Assembly (NCBI RefSeq): GCF_015160875.1
Contig: NZ_CP063374.1
Coordinates: 992,001-1,056,000 of the forward strand
Reading direction: 5' to 3'
Source: Streptomyces chromofuscus
GTDB taxonomy: Bacteria; Actinomycetota; Actinomycetes; Streptomycetales; Streptomycetaceae
Length of the DNA stretch: 64,000 nucleotides
Shown: positions 25,504 through 33,945 of the stretch, piece by piece
How the letters are laid out: each line of letters starts with the position of its first letter
How positions within the stretch are numbered: the stretch's first letter is position 1
Made by a program: the position numbers and the translations under genes
The notes under the pieces: model-generated
Told to the model about the DNA's origin: nothing
Database searches by the model: none
Seen by the model: the letters and a program-made list of their open reading frames with translations, nothing else

Positions 25504-25715
25504 GCCCCGATCAACTGATGTACCCGGGCCGGGGTCACGCACGGATACGGTTCCCCGGGCTCCGACTGCCGGCGCGGTTCCGGCTGAACGTTCCTGCCGC
25601 CGAACCTGTCACAGCTCTGCCGACGCGCCACTCACACGACTGCCTGTCACAAGCCTGCCGCCTCGCCCCTCGCAAACCTGCCCGTCACAACCTGCCGAAG
25701 CGCGCCTCGCACCCC

Positions 25716-26669
25716 TCACACACCCGCCGCCGCGGCGTCCGCCCTCCTGCCCAGCGCCGCCGCGGCGGCCCCGACCAGACCCGCGTCGGTGCCCATCTGG
25801 GCGGGCACCACGCTCAGACGCCGGACGAACGACAGGGTCGCGTAGTCGGCGAGGGTCTTGCGCAGCGGCGCGAAGAGCACCTCGCCCGCCTTGCCCACTC
25901 CCCCGCCGATCACGGCGATGTCGATCTCGACCAGGGTCGCGGTGGCCGCGATGCCGGCGGCCAGGGCCTGGGCGGCTCGTTCGAAGGAGGCCACGGCGAC
26001 CGGGTCGCCCGCGCGGGCGGCGGCAGCCACCGCGGCGGCGGAGGTGTCGCCGTCGGGGCCGGGCACCCAGCCGGCCTCCACAGCGCGCCGGGCGATGTTG
26101 GGGCCGCTGGCGATCCGCTCCACGCAGCCGCGCGCACCGCAGGGGCAGGGGTCGCCGTCGAGGTCGACGCTGATGTGCCCGATGTGCCCCGCGTTGCCGG
26201 TGGGGCCGGGGTGCAGGCGTCCGTTGAGGACGAGGCCGCCCCCGACGCCGGTGGAGACGACCATGCAGAGCGCATTGTCGTGGCCGCGTGCCGCGCCCTG
26301 CCAGTGTTCGGCGGCGGTGATGGCCACGCCGTCGCCGATCAGCTCGACGGGCAGTCCGCCGGCCGCAGCCCGCACCCGGGACACCAGCGGATAGTCCCGC
26401 CAGCCGGGCACGTTCACCGGGCTGACCGTGCCCGCGGAGGCGTCCACCGGGCCCGCGCTGCCGATGCCCACCGCCTCGGCGCGGGCCCACAGCGGGGACG
26501 CGGTGAGCTCGCCGATCACCTCCTCGACGGCCCGCATCACGGTGTCGCCGTCCTGCTGGGCGGGTGTGGGGCGCTGCGCGCGCACCACGATCCGGCCGCC
26601 GCCGTCCACCAGCGCGCCTGCGATCTTGGTGCCGCCGATGTCGAGCGCTGCCACGAGGTCGGTGTGCAT
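25716..26669 (-). CDS. ROK-family sugar kinase
   Basis: 317 residues, cytoplasmic. The phosphate loop ALDIGGTKIAGAL is at about 8-20, the ROK signature runs from GGGLVLNGRLHPGPTGNAG into HIGHISVD, and the zinc motif is CPCGARGCVE with the histidine just before it. ROK kinases phosphorylate glucose, N-acetylmannosamine, allose and similar sugars with ATP. The ATG at 26669 follows GGGGGA. It is divergent from a LacI-family gene, and the shared spacer contains a clean LacI-type palindrome, so the two very likely form a regulator-target pair. The sugar is not determined. Confidence 0.9.
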   Translation of the reverse strand: MHTDLVAALDIGGTKIAGALVDGGGRIVVRAQRPTPAQQDGDTVMRAVEEVIGELTASPLWARAEAVGIGSAGPVDASAGTVSPVNVPGWRDYPLVSRVRAAAGGLPVELIGDGVAITAAEHWQGAARGHDNALCMVVSTGVGGGLVLNGRLHPGPTGNAGHIGHISVDLDGDPCPCGARGCVERIASGPNIARRAVEAGWVPGPDGDTSAAAVAAAARAGDPVAVASFERAAQALAAGIAATATLVEIDIAVIGGGVGKAGEVLFAPLRKTLADYATLSFVRRLSVVPAQMGTDAGLVGAAAAALGRRADAAAAGV

Positions 26670-26764
26670 CAGTGTGGGATCCCCCGTCAACCTTGGGAAA
26701 AGGACCGGCCGGCCCGCGGTGGGGCGCGGGCCGGGAAGTGCGCTGGACAGTGTCTCCCGCTGCT

Positions 26765-26776
26765 GACAACGTTGTC
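26765..26776. promoter_or_regulatory. LacI-type operator
   Basis: GACAACGTTGTC is a perfect 12-bp palindrome with the central CG step typical of LacI/GalR operators. It lies in the spacer between the ROK kinase and LacI genes; a weaker GGACAGTGTC occurs just before it at about 26745. Confidence 0.7.
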
Positions 26777-26813
26777 CAGGCTCTATGCTCGACGCCACAT
26801 CCTCATACAAACC

Positions 26814-27896
26814 ATGGACCGACGCATCCCCGTGGACCACAGGACAGGACGCCGCACAGTGCCCGAAACCCACCGCCTCACCGGAACCCGCTATGGAAAC
26901 CGGCCCACGATGAAGGACGTAGCGGCCCGAGCAGGAGTCGGACTGAAGACGGTTTCGCGGGTCGTGAACGGGGAGCCGGGGGTGACCCCGGAGACCGAAC
27001 GGCGTGTCCAGGAGGCCATCGAGGCGCTCGGTTTCCGCCGCAACGACAGCGCGCGGGTGCTGCGCAAAGGCCGTACGGCGAGCATCGGGCTGGTCCTCGA
27101 GGACCTCGCCGACCCGTTCTACGGCCCGCTGAGCCGCGCCGTGGAGGAGGTGGCCCGCGCCCACGGCGCCCTGCTGATCAACGGCTCCAGCGCCGAGGAC
27201 CCGGACCGCGAGCAGGAACTGGTGCTGGCGTTGTGCGCGCGGCGGGTGGACGGGCTCGTGGTCATCCCGGCGGGCGACGACCATCGCTATCTGGAGCCCG
27301 AGCTGAAGGCGGGCGTCGCCACGGTGTTCGTGGACCGTCCGGCCGGGAAGATCGACGCCGACGTCGTCCTGTCGGACAACTACGGAGGCGCCCGCGACGG
27401 CGTCGCCCACCTCATCGCGCACGGGCACCGGCGGATCGGCTTCATCGGCGACATGCCCCGCATCCACACCGCCGCCGAGCGTCTGCGCGGCTACCGGGCG
27501 GCCATGGAGGACGCCGGCATACCGGTCGAGGACGCCTGGATGTCCCTGGGGGCCACCGATCCGCTGCGCGTGCGGCGCGCGGCCGAGGAGATGCTGACCG
27601 GCCCGTCCCCCGTCACCGCGATCTTCGCGGGCAACAACCGGGTGACGGTCACCGTGATCCGGGTCCTGGCCGAGCATCCGCGCCGGGTCGCGTTCGTCGG
27701 CTTCGACGACATCGAGCTGGCCGACCTGCTCCAGCCGGGCGTCACGGTCGTCGCGCAGGACGCGGCGACGCTGGGCCGCACGGCCGCGGAACGGCTGTTC
27801 CGCCAGCTGGACGGCTCCCTGGCCCTCCCGGACAGGATCGAACTCCCGACGCGGCTGATCACCCGCGGCTCGGGGGAACTGCCGCCGGCGGACTGA
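26814..27896 (+). CDS. LacI-family transcriptional regulator
   Basis: 360 residues from the ATG at 26814; GTG 26859 is an alternative. The LacI helix-turn-helix with hinge reads TMKDVAARAGVGLKTVSRVV followed by NGEPGVTPETERRVQEAI. The periplasmic-binding-protein-like domain contains SIGLVLEDLADPFYG, LVVIPAGDD, FVDRP, RIGFIGD, FAGNNRVTVTVIRVL and VAFVGFDDIELADLL. It should bind the nearby GACAACGTTGTC palindrome and control both itself and the ROK kinase, released by a sugar or sugar phosphate. The first 25 residues before the HTH are not typical and support the GTG alternative. Confidence 0.9.
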   Translation: MDRRIPVDHRTGRRTVPETHRLTGTRYGNRPTMKDVAARAGVGLKTVSRVVNGEPGVTPETERRVQEAIEALGFRRNDSARVLRKGRTASIGLVLEDLADPFYGPLSRAVEEVARAHGALLINGSSAEDPDREQELVLALCARRVDGLVVIPAGDDHRYLEPELKAGVATVFVDRPAGKIDADVVLSDNYGGARDGVAHLIAHGHRRIGFIGDMPRIHTAAERLRGYRAAMEDAGIPVEDAWMSLGATDPLRVRRAAEEMLTGPSPVTAIFAGNNRVTVTVIRVLAEHPRRVAFVGFDDIELADLLQPGVTVVAQDAATLGRTAAERLFRQLDGSLALPDRIELPTRLITRGSGELPPAD

Positions 27897-28161
27897 GCGG
27901 GCGGTGCTCGACGGGGGGTGAGCGGGCGTGCTCACGGCGGGCCGAGCGGCCCGCGCGCGTGATCACTCCGCGGGAAGGATCGCGTGTGCTCGCCGCGGGC
28001 CGAGCAGCCGGTGGACGTGACCGGTCCACGGACGGAGAGCGCGGTGGTCGCCGACCACGCGCAGAGGCTCATGCGAGTGCACTCACGCGAACCAGGCACT
28101 GACGGCCTCCCGAGCCACCGCGAGGCGGCTTACGGTGCGCGCCGTCCCCAAGGACCACGGG
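27897..28161. other. Intergenic, no gene seen
   Basis: After the LacI stop there are short GTGAGCGGGCG- and CGGGCCGAGC-type repeats but no hairpin of note and no supported frame. The 28-bp array follows. Confidence 0.45.
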
Positions 28162-28540
28162 CCACGGCGTCCCCGCCGGAGACCACCGGCCACGTGTGCG
28201 CGCCGCAGAACATGGGCCGCGGCGTCCCCGCAGCAGACCACAAGCCGCAGCGTCCCCGCAGCAGACAACGGGCCGCAGCGTCCGCGCCTCAGACCACAAG
28301 CCGCAGCGTCCCCGCAGCAGACCGCGCGCCGCGGCGTCCCCGCAGCAAGCCACAGGCCGCAGCGTCCGCGCCTCAGACCACAAGCCGCAGCGTCCCCGCA
28401 GCAGACCGCGCGCCGCGGCGTCCCCGCAGCAGACCACCGGCCGCAGCATCCCCGCAGCAGACCACAAGCCGCGGCGTCCCCGCAGCAGACCGCGCGCCGC
28501 GGCGTCCCGGCAGCAGACCACCGGCCGCGGTGTCCGTGCC
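28162..28540. repeat. 28-bp tandem array, about 13 units
   Basis: Units of 28 bp begin near 28162 and 28190, then exactly at 28217, 28245, 28273, 28301, 28329, 28357, 28385, 28413, 28441, 28469 and 28497. The consensus starts CCGCAGCGTCCCCGCAGCAG and ends in a more variable seven-base part (CCACAAG, CCGCGCG or CCACCGG). Higher-order alternation is visible: the CACAAG and GCGCG end types follow one another repeatedly. Since 28 is not a multiple of three, no frame gives a simple repeat, and no gene is supported. The flank 28541-28709 is the downstream end of the lyase gene. Confidence 0.9.
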
Positions 28541-28709
28541 GCCCGGAGGGCACCGCTGCCCCACCCCGCCCCGCCTGTGATACGTCCAGCGACATATCGG
28601 CAAGTCGGCATATTGGCACGTCGGGCGTGTGTCTGCACGTCGGCCTGCCCATCACCCCGGAGAACCGACGACGGCGCGGTGCCGGTCGCGTCCGTGGCGC
28701 GCCCGCGAT

Positions 28710-30014
28710 CTACTTGGCGGACGCCGTGAGGTCGCCCCATCGGGGCGCGGCGAAGCCTTCCAGGTCGGCCCGTGTCAGCCCGGTCAGCCGGGCGACCTCG
28801 GCGATGTCGAGGGCGCCGCAGTCCAGGCCGCGCAGCAGGTAACCGCTGAGGGCCTTGGCGGTGGCGGGCTCGTCCATGACGTCGCCGCCGGCCCGGTTGG
28901 CGTAGCGGGCGAGGCGGCCGGCGGCCTGTTCGAAGCCCTCGCGGTAGAAGGCGAAGACGGCCGCGTAGCGGGTCGGTATGTGGCCGGGGTGCATGTCCCA
29001 GCCCTGGTAGTAGGCGCGGGCCAGGGCGCGGCGGGTGAGACCGTAGTGCAGCCGCCAGGCGTCGTGGACCTTCGCGGTCGGGCCGACCGGCAGGACGTTG
29101 GTGGAGCCGTCGGAGACGCGGACACCGGTGCCCGCGGCGGCGACCTGCATGATCGCCTTGGCGTGGTCGGCGGCCGGATGGTCGCCGGCCTGGTAGGCGG
29201 CGGACACGCCGAGACAGGCGCTGTAGTCGAAGGTGCCGTAGTGCAGCCCGGTGGCGCGGCCCTCGGCGGCTTGGATCATCCGGGCGACGGTGGCGGTGCC
29301 GTCGGCGGCCAGGATGGACTGGCTGGTCTCGATCTGGATTTCGAAGCCGAGCCGGCCGGGCTCCAGGGCGTGCGCCTTCTCGAAGGCCTCCAGCAGCCGG
29401 ACCATGGCGGTGACCTGCTCGGAGCAGGTCACCTTCGGCAGGGTGAGCACCAGCCCGTCGGGCAGGCCGCCGGCCCTCATCAGGCCGGTGAGGAAGATGT
29501 CGAGGGTGCGGATGCCCCGGTCGCGCACCGGCGCCTCCATGCACTTCATGCGGATGCCCATGTACGGCGCCGCGGTGCCGTTCGCGTACGCCTGCGCGAT
29601 CAGTCGTGCCGCGCGGGCGGCCGCCTCGTCCTCCTCGGTGTCGGGGCGGGGGCCGTAGCCGTCCTCGAAGTCGACGCGCAGGTCCTCGACGGGCTCGCGT
29701 CCCAGCTTGGCGCGCACGCGCGCGTAGACGGGTTCGGCGAGGTCGTCGGCGAGTCCCAGGACGGCGGCGAACGACGCGGCGTCCGGGGCGTGTTCGTCGA
29801 GGGCGGCGAGTGCCCGGTCGCCCCAGGAGCGGACGGTGTCGGTGGCGAAGGCGTCACCGGGGACGTAGACGGTGTGGACGGGCTGACGGGTGCCGGGGTC
29901 TCCGGGGTAGCGGCGCTCCAGTTCGGCGTCGACCGGCGCGAGGGAGGCGCTGATCTCCGCGCTGACCGTGCCCGCGAGGCTCGTCGCGATGTGCTCCTGC
30001 CGGCCCTGACCCAT
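28710..30014 (-). CDS. CitE/HpcH-like aldolase/lyase family protein (DUF6986 type)
   Basis: 434 residues. The TIM-barrel motifs of the HpcH/HpaI and CitE group are visible: VDFEDGYGPRPDTEEDEAA (acidic metal-binding segment), GIRMKCMEAP, LVLTLPKV, FEIQIETSQSIL and GRATGLHYGTFDYSA. The family cleaves or forms C-C bonds next to carboxylates, often with acyl-CoA or malate-like substrates; DUF6986 members are not characterised as far as I know. The gene stands alone; its promoter region carries a TTCCG-N5-CGGAA palindrome 16 bases before the start codon. That suggests an IclR- or TetR-like repressor encoded elsewhere. Annotation as lyase is by fold. Confidence 0.8.
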   Translation of the reverse strand: MGQGRQEHIATSLAGTVSAEISASLAPVDAELERRYPGDPGTRQPVHTVYVPGDAFATDTVRSWGDRALAALDEHAPDAASFAAVLGLADDLAEPVYARVRAKLGREPVEDLRVDFEDGYGPRPDTEEDEAAARAARLIAQAYANGTAAPYMGIRMKCMEAPVRDRGIRTLDIFLTGLMRAGGLPDGLVLTLPKVTCSEQVTAMVRLLEAFEKAHALEPGRLGFEIQIETSQSILAADGTATVARMIQAAEGRATGLHYGTFDYSACLGVSAAYQAGDHPAADHAKAIMQVAAAGTGVRVSDGSTNVLPVGPTAKVHDAWRLHYGLTRRALARAYYQGWDMHPGHIPTRYAAVFAFYREGFEQAAGRLARYANRAGGDVMDEPATAKALSGYLLRGLDCGALDIAEVARLTGLTRADLEGFAAPRWGDLTASAK

Positions 30015-30030
30015 CCCACACCCTCCTATT

Positions 30031-30045
30031 TTCCGCTATACGGAA
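30031..30045. promoter_or_regulatory. TTCCG-N5-CGGAA palindrome upstream of lyase gene
   Basis: TTCCGCTATACGGAA is a perfect-armed 15-bp inverted repeat in an A/T-rich stretch just upstream of the minus-strand lyase gene; AATCCGTAGAAT follows at 30050-30061. The spacing and arms resemble operators of IclR-family repressors. No matching regulator is encoded nearby. Confidence 0.55.
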
Positions 30046-30207
30046 TCAACAATCCGTAGAATGAAGCTATCCGGGGATCTTCCGCCTGGTCAACACCCCT
30101 TCCTTGCCGGGCCACCCGACCTTTCGGCATGTTCACGTCCATCTCATGGAGCGGTAGAACACTCTCGTACGCCGACTCTCCCGGCCGCCCCCGTCGAAGG
30201 AGCCTCC

Positions 30208-31137
30208 GTGCCGAACCAGAGCCGAGTCACACGCCGCCTGGGCCTGAAGACAGCGTTGGCCGCCGCGGCCGCCGTACCCCTCTCCAGTACAGCACTGTCG
30301 CCCTCGGCGGCCTCGGCGGAGGAGCGCGACGTCGTGCCGGCGGCGGAGCGCGGCGGCCGCCGGCTGGAGACCATGTCCTTCAACCTGCGTTTCGCGAGTA
30401 CCACCGAACCCAACAGCTGGGCCGTGCGCAGACCCGTGATGCGCGAGCTGCTGCGCCGCGATCGCCCGCACCTCCTCGGTACCCAGGAGGGGCTCTACCA
30501 GCAGCTGCTGGACATCGAGACCGACCTCGGCCCGTACTACGACTGGATCGGCACCGGGCGTGCGGGCGGCAGCCGCGACGAGTTCATGGCGATCTACTAC
30601 GACACCCGGCGCCTCGCCCCGCTGGAGTACGACCACTTCTGGCTCTCCGACACCCCGGACGTGATCGGTTCGAACACCTGGGGCGGCGGCTCCATCCGCA
30701 TGGTCACCTGGGTCCGCTTCCGCGATCTGCGCGACGGCGGCCGCCAGTTCTACTTCCTCGACACCCACCTGGACAACCGCAGCCAGGACGCACGCGCGCG
30801 TGCCGCCGCGCTGATCGTGCAGCGGATCGCCGGACTGGACCGCTCGCTTCCGCTGCTGGTGACCGGCGACTTCAACGTCGCCGCGCACAAGAACCCGGTC
30901 TACGACACGATGCTGGGCGCCGGACTCGTCGACACCTGGGAGACGGCCGCCGAGCGCGGCGACCTGTACGCGACCTTCCACGGCTACCGGCCGCTGACGC
31001 CGGACGGCGACCGCATCGACTGGATCCTCGCCTCGCCCGGCGTCACCGTGCACCGGGCGGACATCAACACCTTCTCGGTGGACGGCCAGTTCCCCAGCGA
31101 CCACCTGCCCGTGCAGGCGTCGCTGACCCTGGGATGA
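30208..31137 (+). CDS. Secreted endonuclease/exonuclease/phosphatase-family hydrolase
   Basis: 309 residues from the GTG at 30208, which follows AAGGAG by six bases. A twin-arginine-like start (SRVTRRLGLK) and an Ala-rich core ending PSAASA-EE indicate export. The EEP domain shows MSFNLRF, HLLGTQEGL (metal-binding Glu), FLDTHLDNRS (catalytic His region), LVTGDFNVA (Asp and Asn), RIDWILA and the final SDHLPV (Asp-His). Such enzymes hydrolyse phosphodiesters or phosphomonoesters, from sphingomyelin-like lipids to nucleic acids or inositol phosphates. Substrate undetermined. Confidence 0.88.
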   Translation: MPNQSRVTRRLGLKTALAAAAAVPLSSTALSPSAASAEERDVVPAAERGGRRLETMSFNLRFASTTEPNSWAVRRPVMRELLRRDRPHLLGTQEGLYQQLLDIETDLGPYYDWIGTGRAGGSRDEFMAIYYDTRRLAPLEYDHFWLSDTPDVIGSNTWGGGSIRMVTWVRFRDLRDGGRQFYFLDTHLDNRSQDARARAAALIVQRIAGLDRSLPLLVTGDFNVAAHKNPVYDTMLGAGLVDTWETAAERGDLYATFHGYRPLTPDGDRIDWILASPGVTVHRADINTFSVDGQFPSDHLPVQASLTLG

Positions 31138-31140
31138 GCC

Positions 31141-31176
31141 GAGACCCCCGTGACCGGCGACGGTCGCGGGGGCCTC
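31141..31176. terminator. Bidirectional hairpin between convergent genes
   Basis: GAGACCCCCG (31141-31150) pairs with CGGGGGCCTC (31167-31176) apart from one mismatch, with ACCG/CGGT pairing inside. It fills the 56-bp gap between the EEP gene and the convergent etfA gene. Confidence 0.75.
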
Positions 31177-31193
31177 GTACAGCGTGCGGACGA

Positions 31194-32156
31194 TCAGCCC
31201 TTGCGGGCCTTGATCTCCTCGGTCAGCTGCGGGACGACGTCGAACAGGTCGCCGACGACGCCGTAGTCGACCAGCTCGAAGATCGGCGCCTCGGCGTCCT
31301 TGTTGACCGCCACGATCGTCTTCGAGGTCTGCATGCCGGCCCGGTGCTGGATGGCGCCGGAGATGCCGGAGGCGATGTAGAGCTGCGGCGAGACGGACTT
31401 GCCGGTCTGGCCGACCTGGTTGGTGTGCGGGTACCAGCCCGCGTCCACCGCGGCACGCGAGGCGCCGACGGCCGCGCCGAGCGAGTCGGCAAGGGCCTCG
31501 ATGAGCGCGAAGTTGTCCGCGCCGCCCACGCCACGGCCGCCGGAGACCACGATCGCGGCCTCGGTCAGCTCCGGGCGGCCGGTCGACTCACGCGCCGTGC
31601 GCGAGGTGATCTTGGTGCCGGTGGCCTTGTCGGAGAAGGTCACCGACAGCGCCTCGACGGCGCCGGCCGCCGGCGCGGCTTCCACGGCGGCGCTGTTCGG
31701 CTTGACCATGATGACCGGCGTGCCCTTGGTGACACGGGACTTGGTGGAGTAGGACGCGGCGAACACCGACTGGGTGGCCACCGGGCCCTCGTCGCCGGCC
31801 TCCAGGTCGACGGCGTCGGTGATGATGCCGGAGCCGATGCGCAGCGCCAGGCGGGCCGCGATCTCCTTGCCCTCGGCGGAGGACGGCACCAGCACGGCGG
31901 CCGGGGAGACGGCCTCGACGGCGGCCTGGAGGGCGTCGACCTTCGGGACGACCAGGTAGTCGGCGTACTCGGCGGCCTCGTGCGTGAGGACCTTGACCGC
32001 GCCGTGCTCGGCGAGCGCGGCGACGGTGTCGGCGGCGCCGTTGCCCAGGGCGACGGCGACGGGCTCGCCGATGCGGCGGGCCAGGGTCAGCAGCTCCAGG
32101 GTGGGCTTGCGGACGGCACCGTCCACGTGGTCGACGTAGACGAGAACTTCAGCCAT
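31194..32156 (-). CDS. etfA: Electron transfer flavoprotein alpha subunit
   Basis: 320 residues, usual length. The C-terminal FAD domain has [59 protein letters not shown] and [23 protein letters not shown], the classical alpha-subunit signature. With the beta subunit it carries electrons from acyl-CoA dehydrogenases to ETF:quinone oxidoreductase in the cytoplasm. It is the second gene of etfBA, 61 bp after etfB. An acyl-CoA dehydrogenase gene is present elsewhere in the window (61394-63082) and could be one of its electron donors, but the two are not linked. Confidence 0.96.
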   Translation of the reverse strand: MAEVLVYVDHVDGAVRKPTLELLTLARRIGEPVAVALGNGAADTVAALAEHGAVKVLTHEAAEYADYLVVPKVDALQAAVEAVSPAAVLVPSSAEGKEIAARLALRIGSGIITDAVDLEAGDEGPVATQSVFAASYSTKSRVTKGTPVIMVKPNSAAVEAAPAAGAVEALSVTFSDKATGTKITSRTARESTGRPELTEAAIVVSGGRGVGGADNFALIEALADSLGAAVGASRAAVDAGWYPHTNQVGQTGKSVSPQLYIASGISGAIQHRAGMQTSKTIVAVNKDAEAPIFELVDYGVVGDLFDVVPQLTEEIKARKG

Positions 32157-32217
32157 GGGACTTCTTCTCTCCTGCTTGCGAAGTGTGAGGGGCGGTCAGC
32201 GAAGTCGAGCTCAGGGC

Positions 32218-33003
32218 TCAGATGAACTTCTGGCTCGCGAGGAACTCAGCGAGCTGCTTGCCGCCCTCGCCCTCGTCCTTGACGATCGTGCCGGCGGTGC
32301 GGGCCGGACGCTCCGTCGCGGCGTCGACCGTCGTGTACGCGTTCTCCAGGCCGACCTCGTCGGCGTCGATGTCCAGGTCGGACAGGTCCCAGGACTCCAC
32401 GGGCTTCTTCTTGGCCGCCATGATGCCCTTGAAGGACGGGTAACGCGCCTCGCCCGACTGGTCGGTGACGGAGACGACCGCCGGAAGCGAAGCCTGAAGC
32501 TGCTCCGAGGCCGTGTCACCGTCACGGCGGCCCGTGACCGTGCCGTCCTCGACGGAGACCTCGGACAGCAGGGTGACCTGCGGGACACCCAGACGCTCGG
32601 CCAGCAGCGCCGGCACGACGCCCATGGTGCCGTCGGTGGAGGCCATACCGGAGATGACCAGGTCGTAACCGGCCTTCTCGATCGCCTTGGCCAGCACCAG
32701 GGAGGTGCCGATGGCGTCGGTCCCGTGCAGGTCGTCGTCCTCGACGTGGATCGCCTTGTCGGCGCCCATCGACAGCGCCTTGCGCAGGGCGTCCTTGGCG
32801 TCCTCCGGGCCCACGGTCAGCACGGTGACCTCGGCGTCGTCGGCGTCCTCGGCGATCTGCAGCGCCTGCTCGACGGCGTACTCGTCCAGCTCGGAGAGCA
32901 GACCGTCCACGTCGTCCCGGTCGACGGTCAGGTCATCGGCGAAGTGCCGGTCGCCAGTGGCGTCGGGCACGTACTTCACAGTGACAACGATCCTCAAGCT
33001 CAC
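32218..33003 (-). CDS. etfB: Electron transfer flavoprotein beta subunit
   Basis: 261 residues. Starts MSLRIVVTVKYVPDATGDR and shows the beta-subunit AMP-binding and recognition-loop segments VEQALQIAEDADDAEVTVLTVGPEDA, SMGADKAIHVEDD, YDLVISGMASTDGTMGVVPALLAERLG and ARYPSFKGIMAAKKKPVESWDLSDL. It forms the heterodimer with EtfA and is the docking surface for dehydrogenases. First gene of the operon; its promoter region contains a short inverted repeat suitable for a TetR-like fatty-acid regulator. Confidence 0.96.
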   Translation of the reverse strand: MSLRIVVTVKYVPDATGDRHFADDLTVDRDDVDGLLSELDEYAVEQALQIAEDADDAEVTVLTVGPEDAKDALRKALSMGADKAIHVEDDDLHGTDAIGTSLVLAKAIEKAGYDLVISGMASTDGTMGVVPALLAERLGVPQVTLLSEVSVEDGTVTGRRDGDTASEQLQASLPAVVSVTDQSGEARYPSFKGIMAAKKKPVESWDLSDLDIDADEVGLENAYTTVDAATERPARTAGTIVKDEGEGGKQLAEFLASQKFI

Positions 33004-33107
33004 GCCGGCTCTCCTACTGCATCGTCAATTTCAGGCTGCCTTCTTGCAGGCAGCATAGGCGCCCCTGGCGGCGGATCCCGGTCGGGGCGCCGCGCGCTCC
33101 GAGCGAG

Positions 33108-33124
33108 ATATTACTCGTCAGTAC
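33108..33124 (-). promoter_or_regulatory. Candidate operator upstream of etfBA
   Basis: TTACTCGTCAGTAC (33111-33124) has TACT/AGTA arms around a four-base centre and overlaps a TAATAT box on the minus strand (33108-33113). Fatty-acid-degradation repressors of the TetR family often bind comparable inverted repeats; the assignment here is inference. Confidence 0.4.
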
Positions 33125-33211
33125 ATCCAGTTCCTGCCCGCTAAGCAAGCGCTTTGAACTGTGACCTTCGCAACGCAGCGTAACCGGAACTGGACCGTTC
33201 CGCAGGTCCGC

Positions 33212-33727
33212 TCACTCCCGCAACGCGGTGAAACGTCCCTGGTGGTACAGCAGCGGCCGGCCCGCGCCGGCCGGGTCGCCGCCGACGACCTCCGCGATCA
33301 CGAGACGGTGATCACCCGCGGGCACGCGCGCGTGCACCCTGCACACCAGCCAGGCCGGCACACCGTCGAGCACGGGCACGCCTTCGGGGCCGTCACGCCA
33401 GACGGTGGGCGGGCCGAACCGGTCGGCGCCGCTGCGCGCGAAGGTGGCGGCCATCTCCTGCTGGTGCTCGCCGAGTATGTGCACGCCTATGTGGGCGGCC
33501 CCGGAGAGCACCGCCCAGCTGGACGAGGCGGTGCGGGTGTTGAAGGAGAGCAGCGGCGGTTCGGCGGAGACCGAGGCGAGGGAGGTGGCGGTAAAGCCGA
33601 CCGGGCCGGAGTCGCCCCGCGCGGTGATCACCGCCACGCCGGCCGCGTGCTGCCGGAAGACGGCACGGAAAAGGTCGGTGGCGGCGGCGCGCGGGGAGGA
33701 GGCGGCTGGGTCGGGGGTGGCCGGCAT
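33212..33727 (-). CDS. Flavin reductase-like protein (FMN-binding split barrel)
   Basis: 171 residues from the ATG at 33727, preceded by GAAGGTCA. The fold signature is complete: FRAVFRQHAAGVAVITARGDSGPVGFTATSLASVSAEPPLLSFNTR, VHILGEHQQEMAATFA and the late DHRLVIAEV. Such proteins supply reduced FMN to two-component monooxygenases, or are the reductase half of alkanesulfonate or aromatic oxygenases. A 36-residue leader peptide of the cysteine-attenuator type lies 40 bp upstream, pointing to sulfur-responsive control and possibly a role in sulfur-source use. No monooxygenase gene is adjacent. Confidence 0.88.
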   Translation of the reverse strand: MPATPDPAASSPRAAATDLFRAVFRQHAAGVAVITARGDSGPVGFTATSLASVSAEPPLLSFNTRTASSSWAVLSGAAHIGVHILGEHQQEMAATFARSGADRFGPPTVWRDGPEGVPVLDGVPAWLVCRVHARVPAGDHRLVIAEVVGGDPAGAGRPLLYHQGRFTALRE

Positions 33728-33767
33728 GGAGTGACCTTCTGCGGGGGGCGAGCGGATCCTGGGTCGT

Positions 33768-33878
33768 CTAGCGACCCGGACAGCGCGCGCTCGCGGTGCG
33801 GACGAGGTCGACGTGGACCCGGCCGAAGCGAAGGACTTCCGATGGCATACGGTCAAGCTGACGATAGATGCTGCGCAC
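33768..33878 (-). CDS. Putative cis-acting leader peptide (actinobacterial sulfur/cysteine attenuator type)
   Basis: A 36-residue frame starting GTG at 33878, preceded by an excellent GGGAGGAA ribosome site. Its end carries HVDLVRTASARC close to the stop, matching the recurrent H-x-DL-x-R-x-AS-A-x-C pattern of leader peptides found upstream of sulfur-metabolism genes in Streptomyces and mycobacteria, where ribosome stalling at cysteine codons governs the downstream gene. The cysteine codon TGT is four codons before the TAG stop, and the flavin reductase ATG follows after 40 bases. Here an N-terminal stretch MRSIYRQLDRMPSEV precedes the motif. Function is inferred from the pattern. Confidence 0.75.
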   Translation of the reverse strand: MRSIYRQLDRMPSEVLRFGRVHVDLVRTASARCPGR

Positions 33879-33945
33879 AGTCAAATTCCTCCCGTGATCC
33901 AGGACAGACGACTGAGACCCGTGCGCCCGGTTTCACACCACTTGC

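Noticed and set aside
25518-27896. Very long frame ending as the LacI protein
   Set aside because: The first 430 codons are antisense to the ROK kinase gene; the LacI start is near 26814.
28162-28540. Possible CRISPR array
   Set aside because: Units are contiguous 28-mers without unique spacers, and no cas genes are present.
28069-29544. Long minus-strand frame across the 28-bp array and the lyase gene with Cys/Gly/Arg-rich repeats
   Set aside because: It overlaps the lyase gene in another frame, and its apparent 28-residue repeats are just the 28-bp array read in three frames; no start signal.
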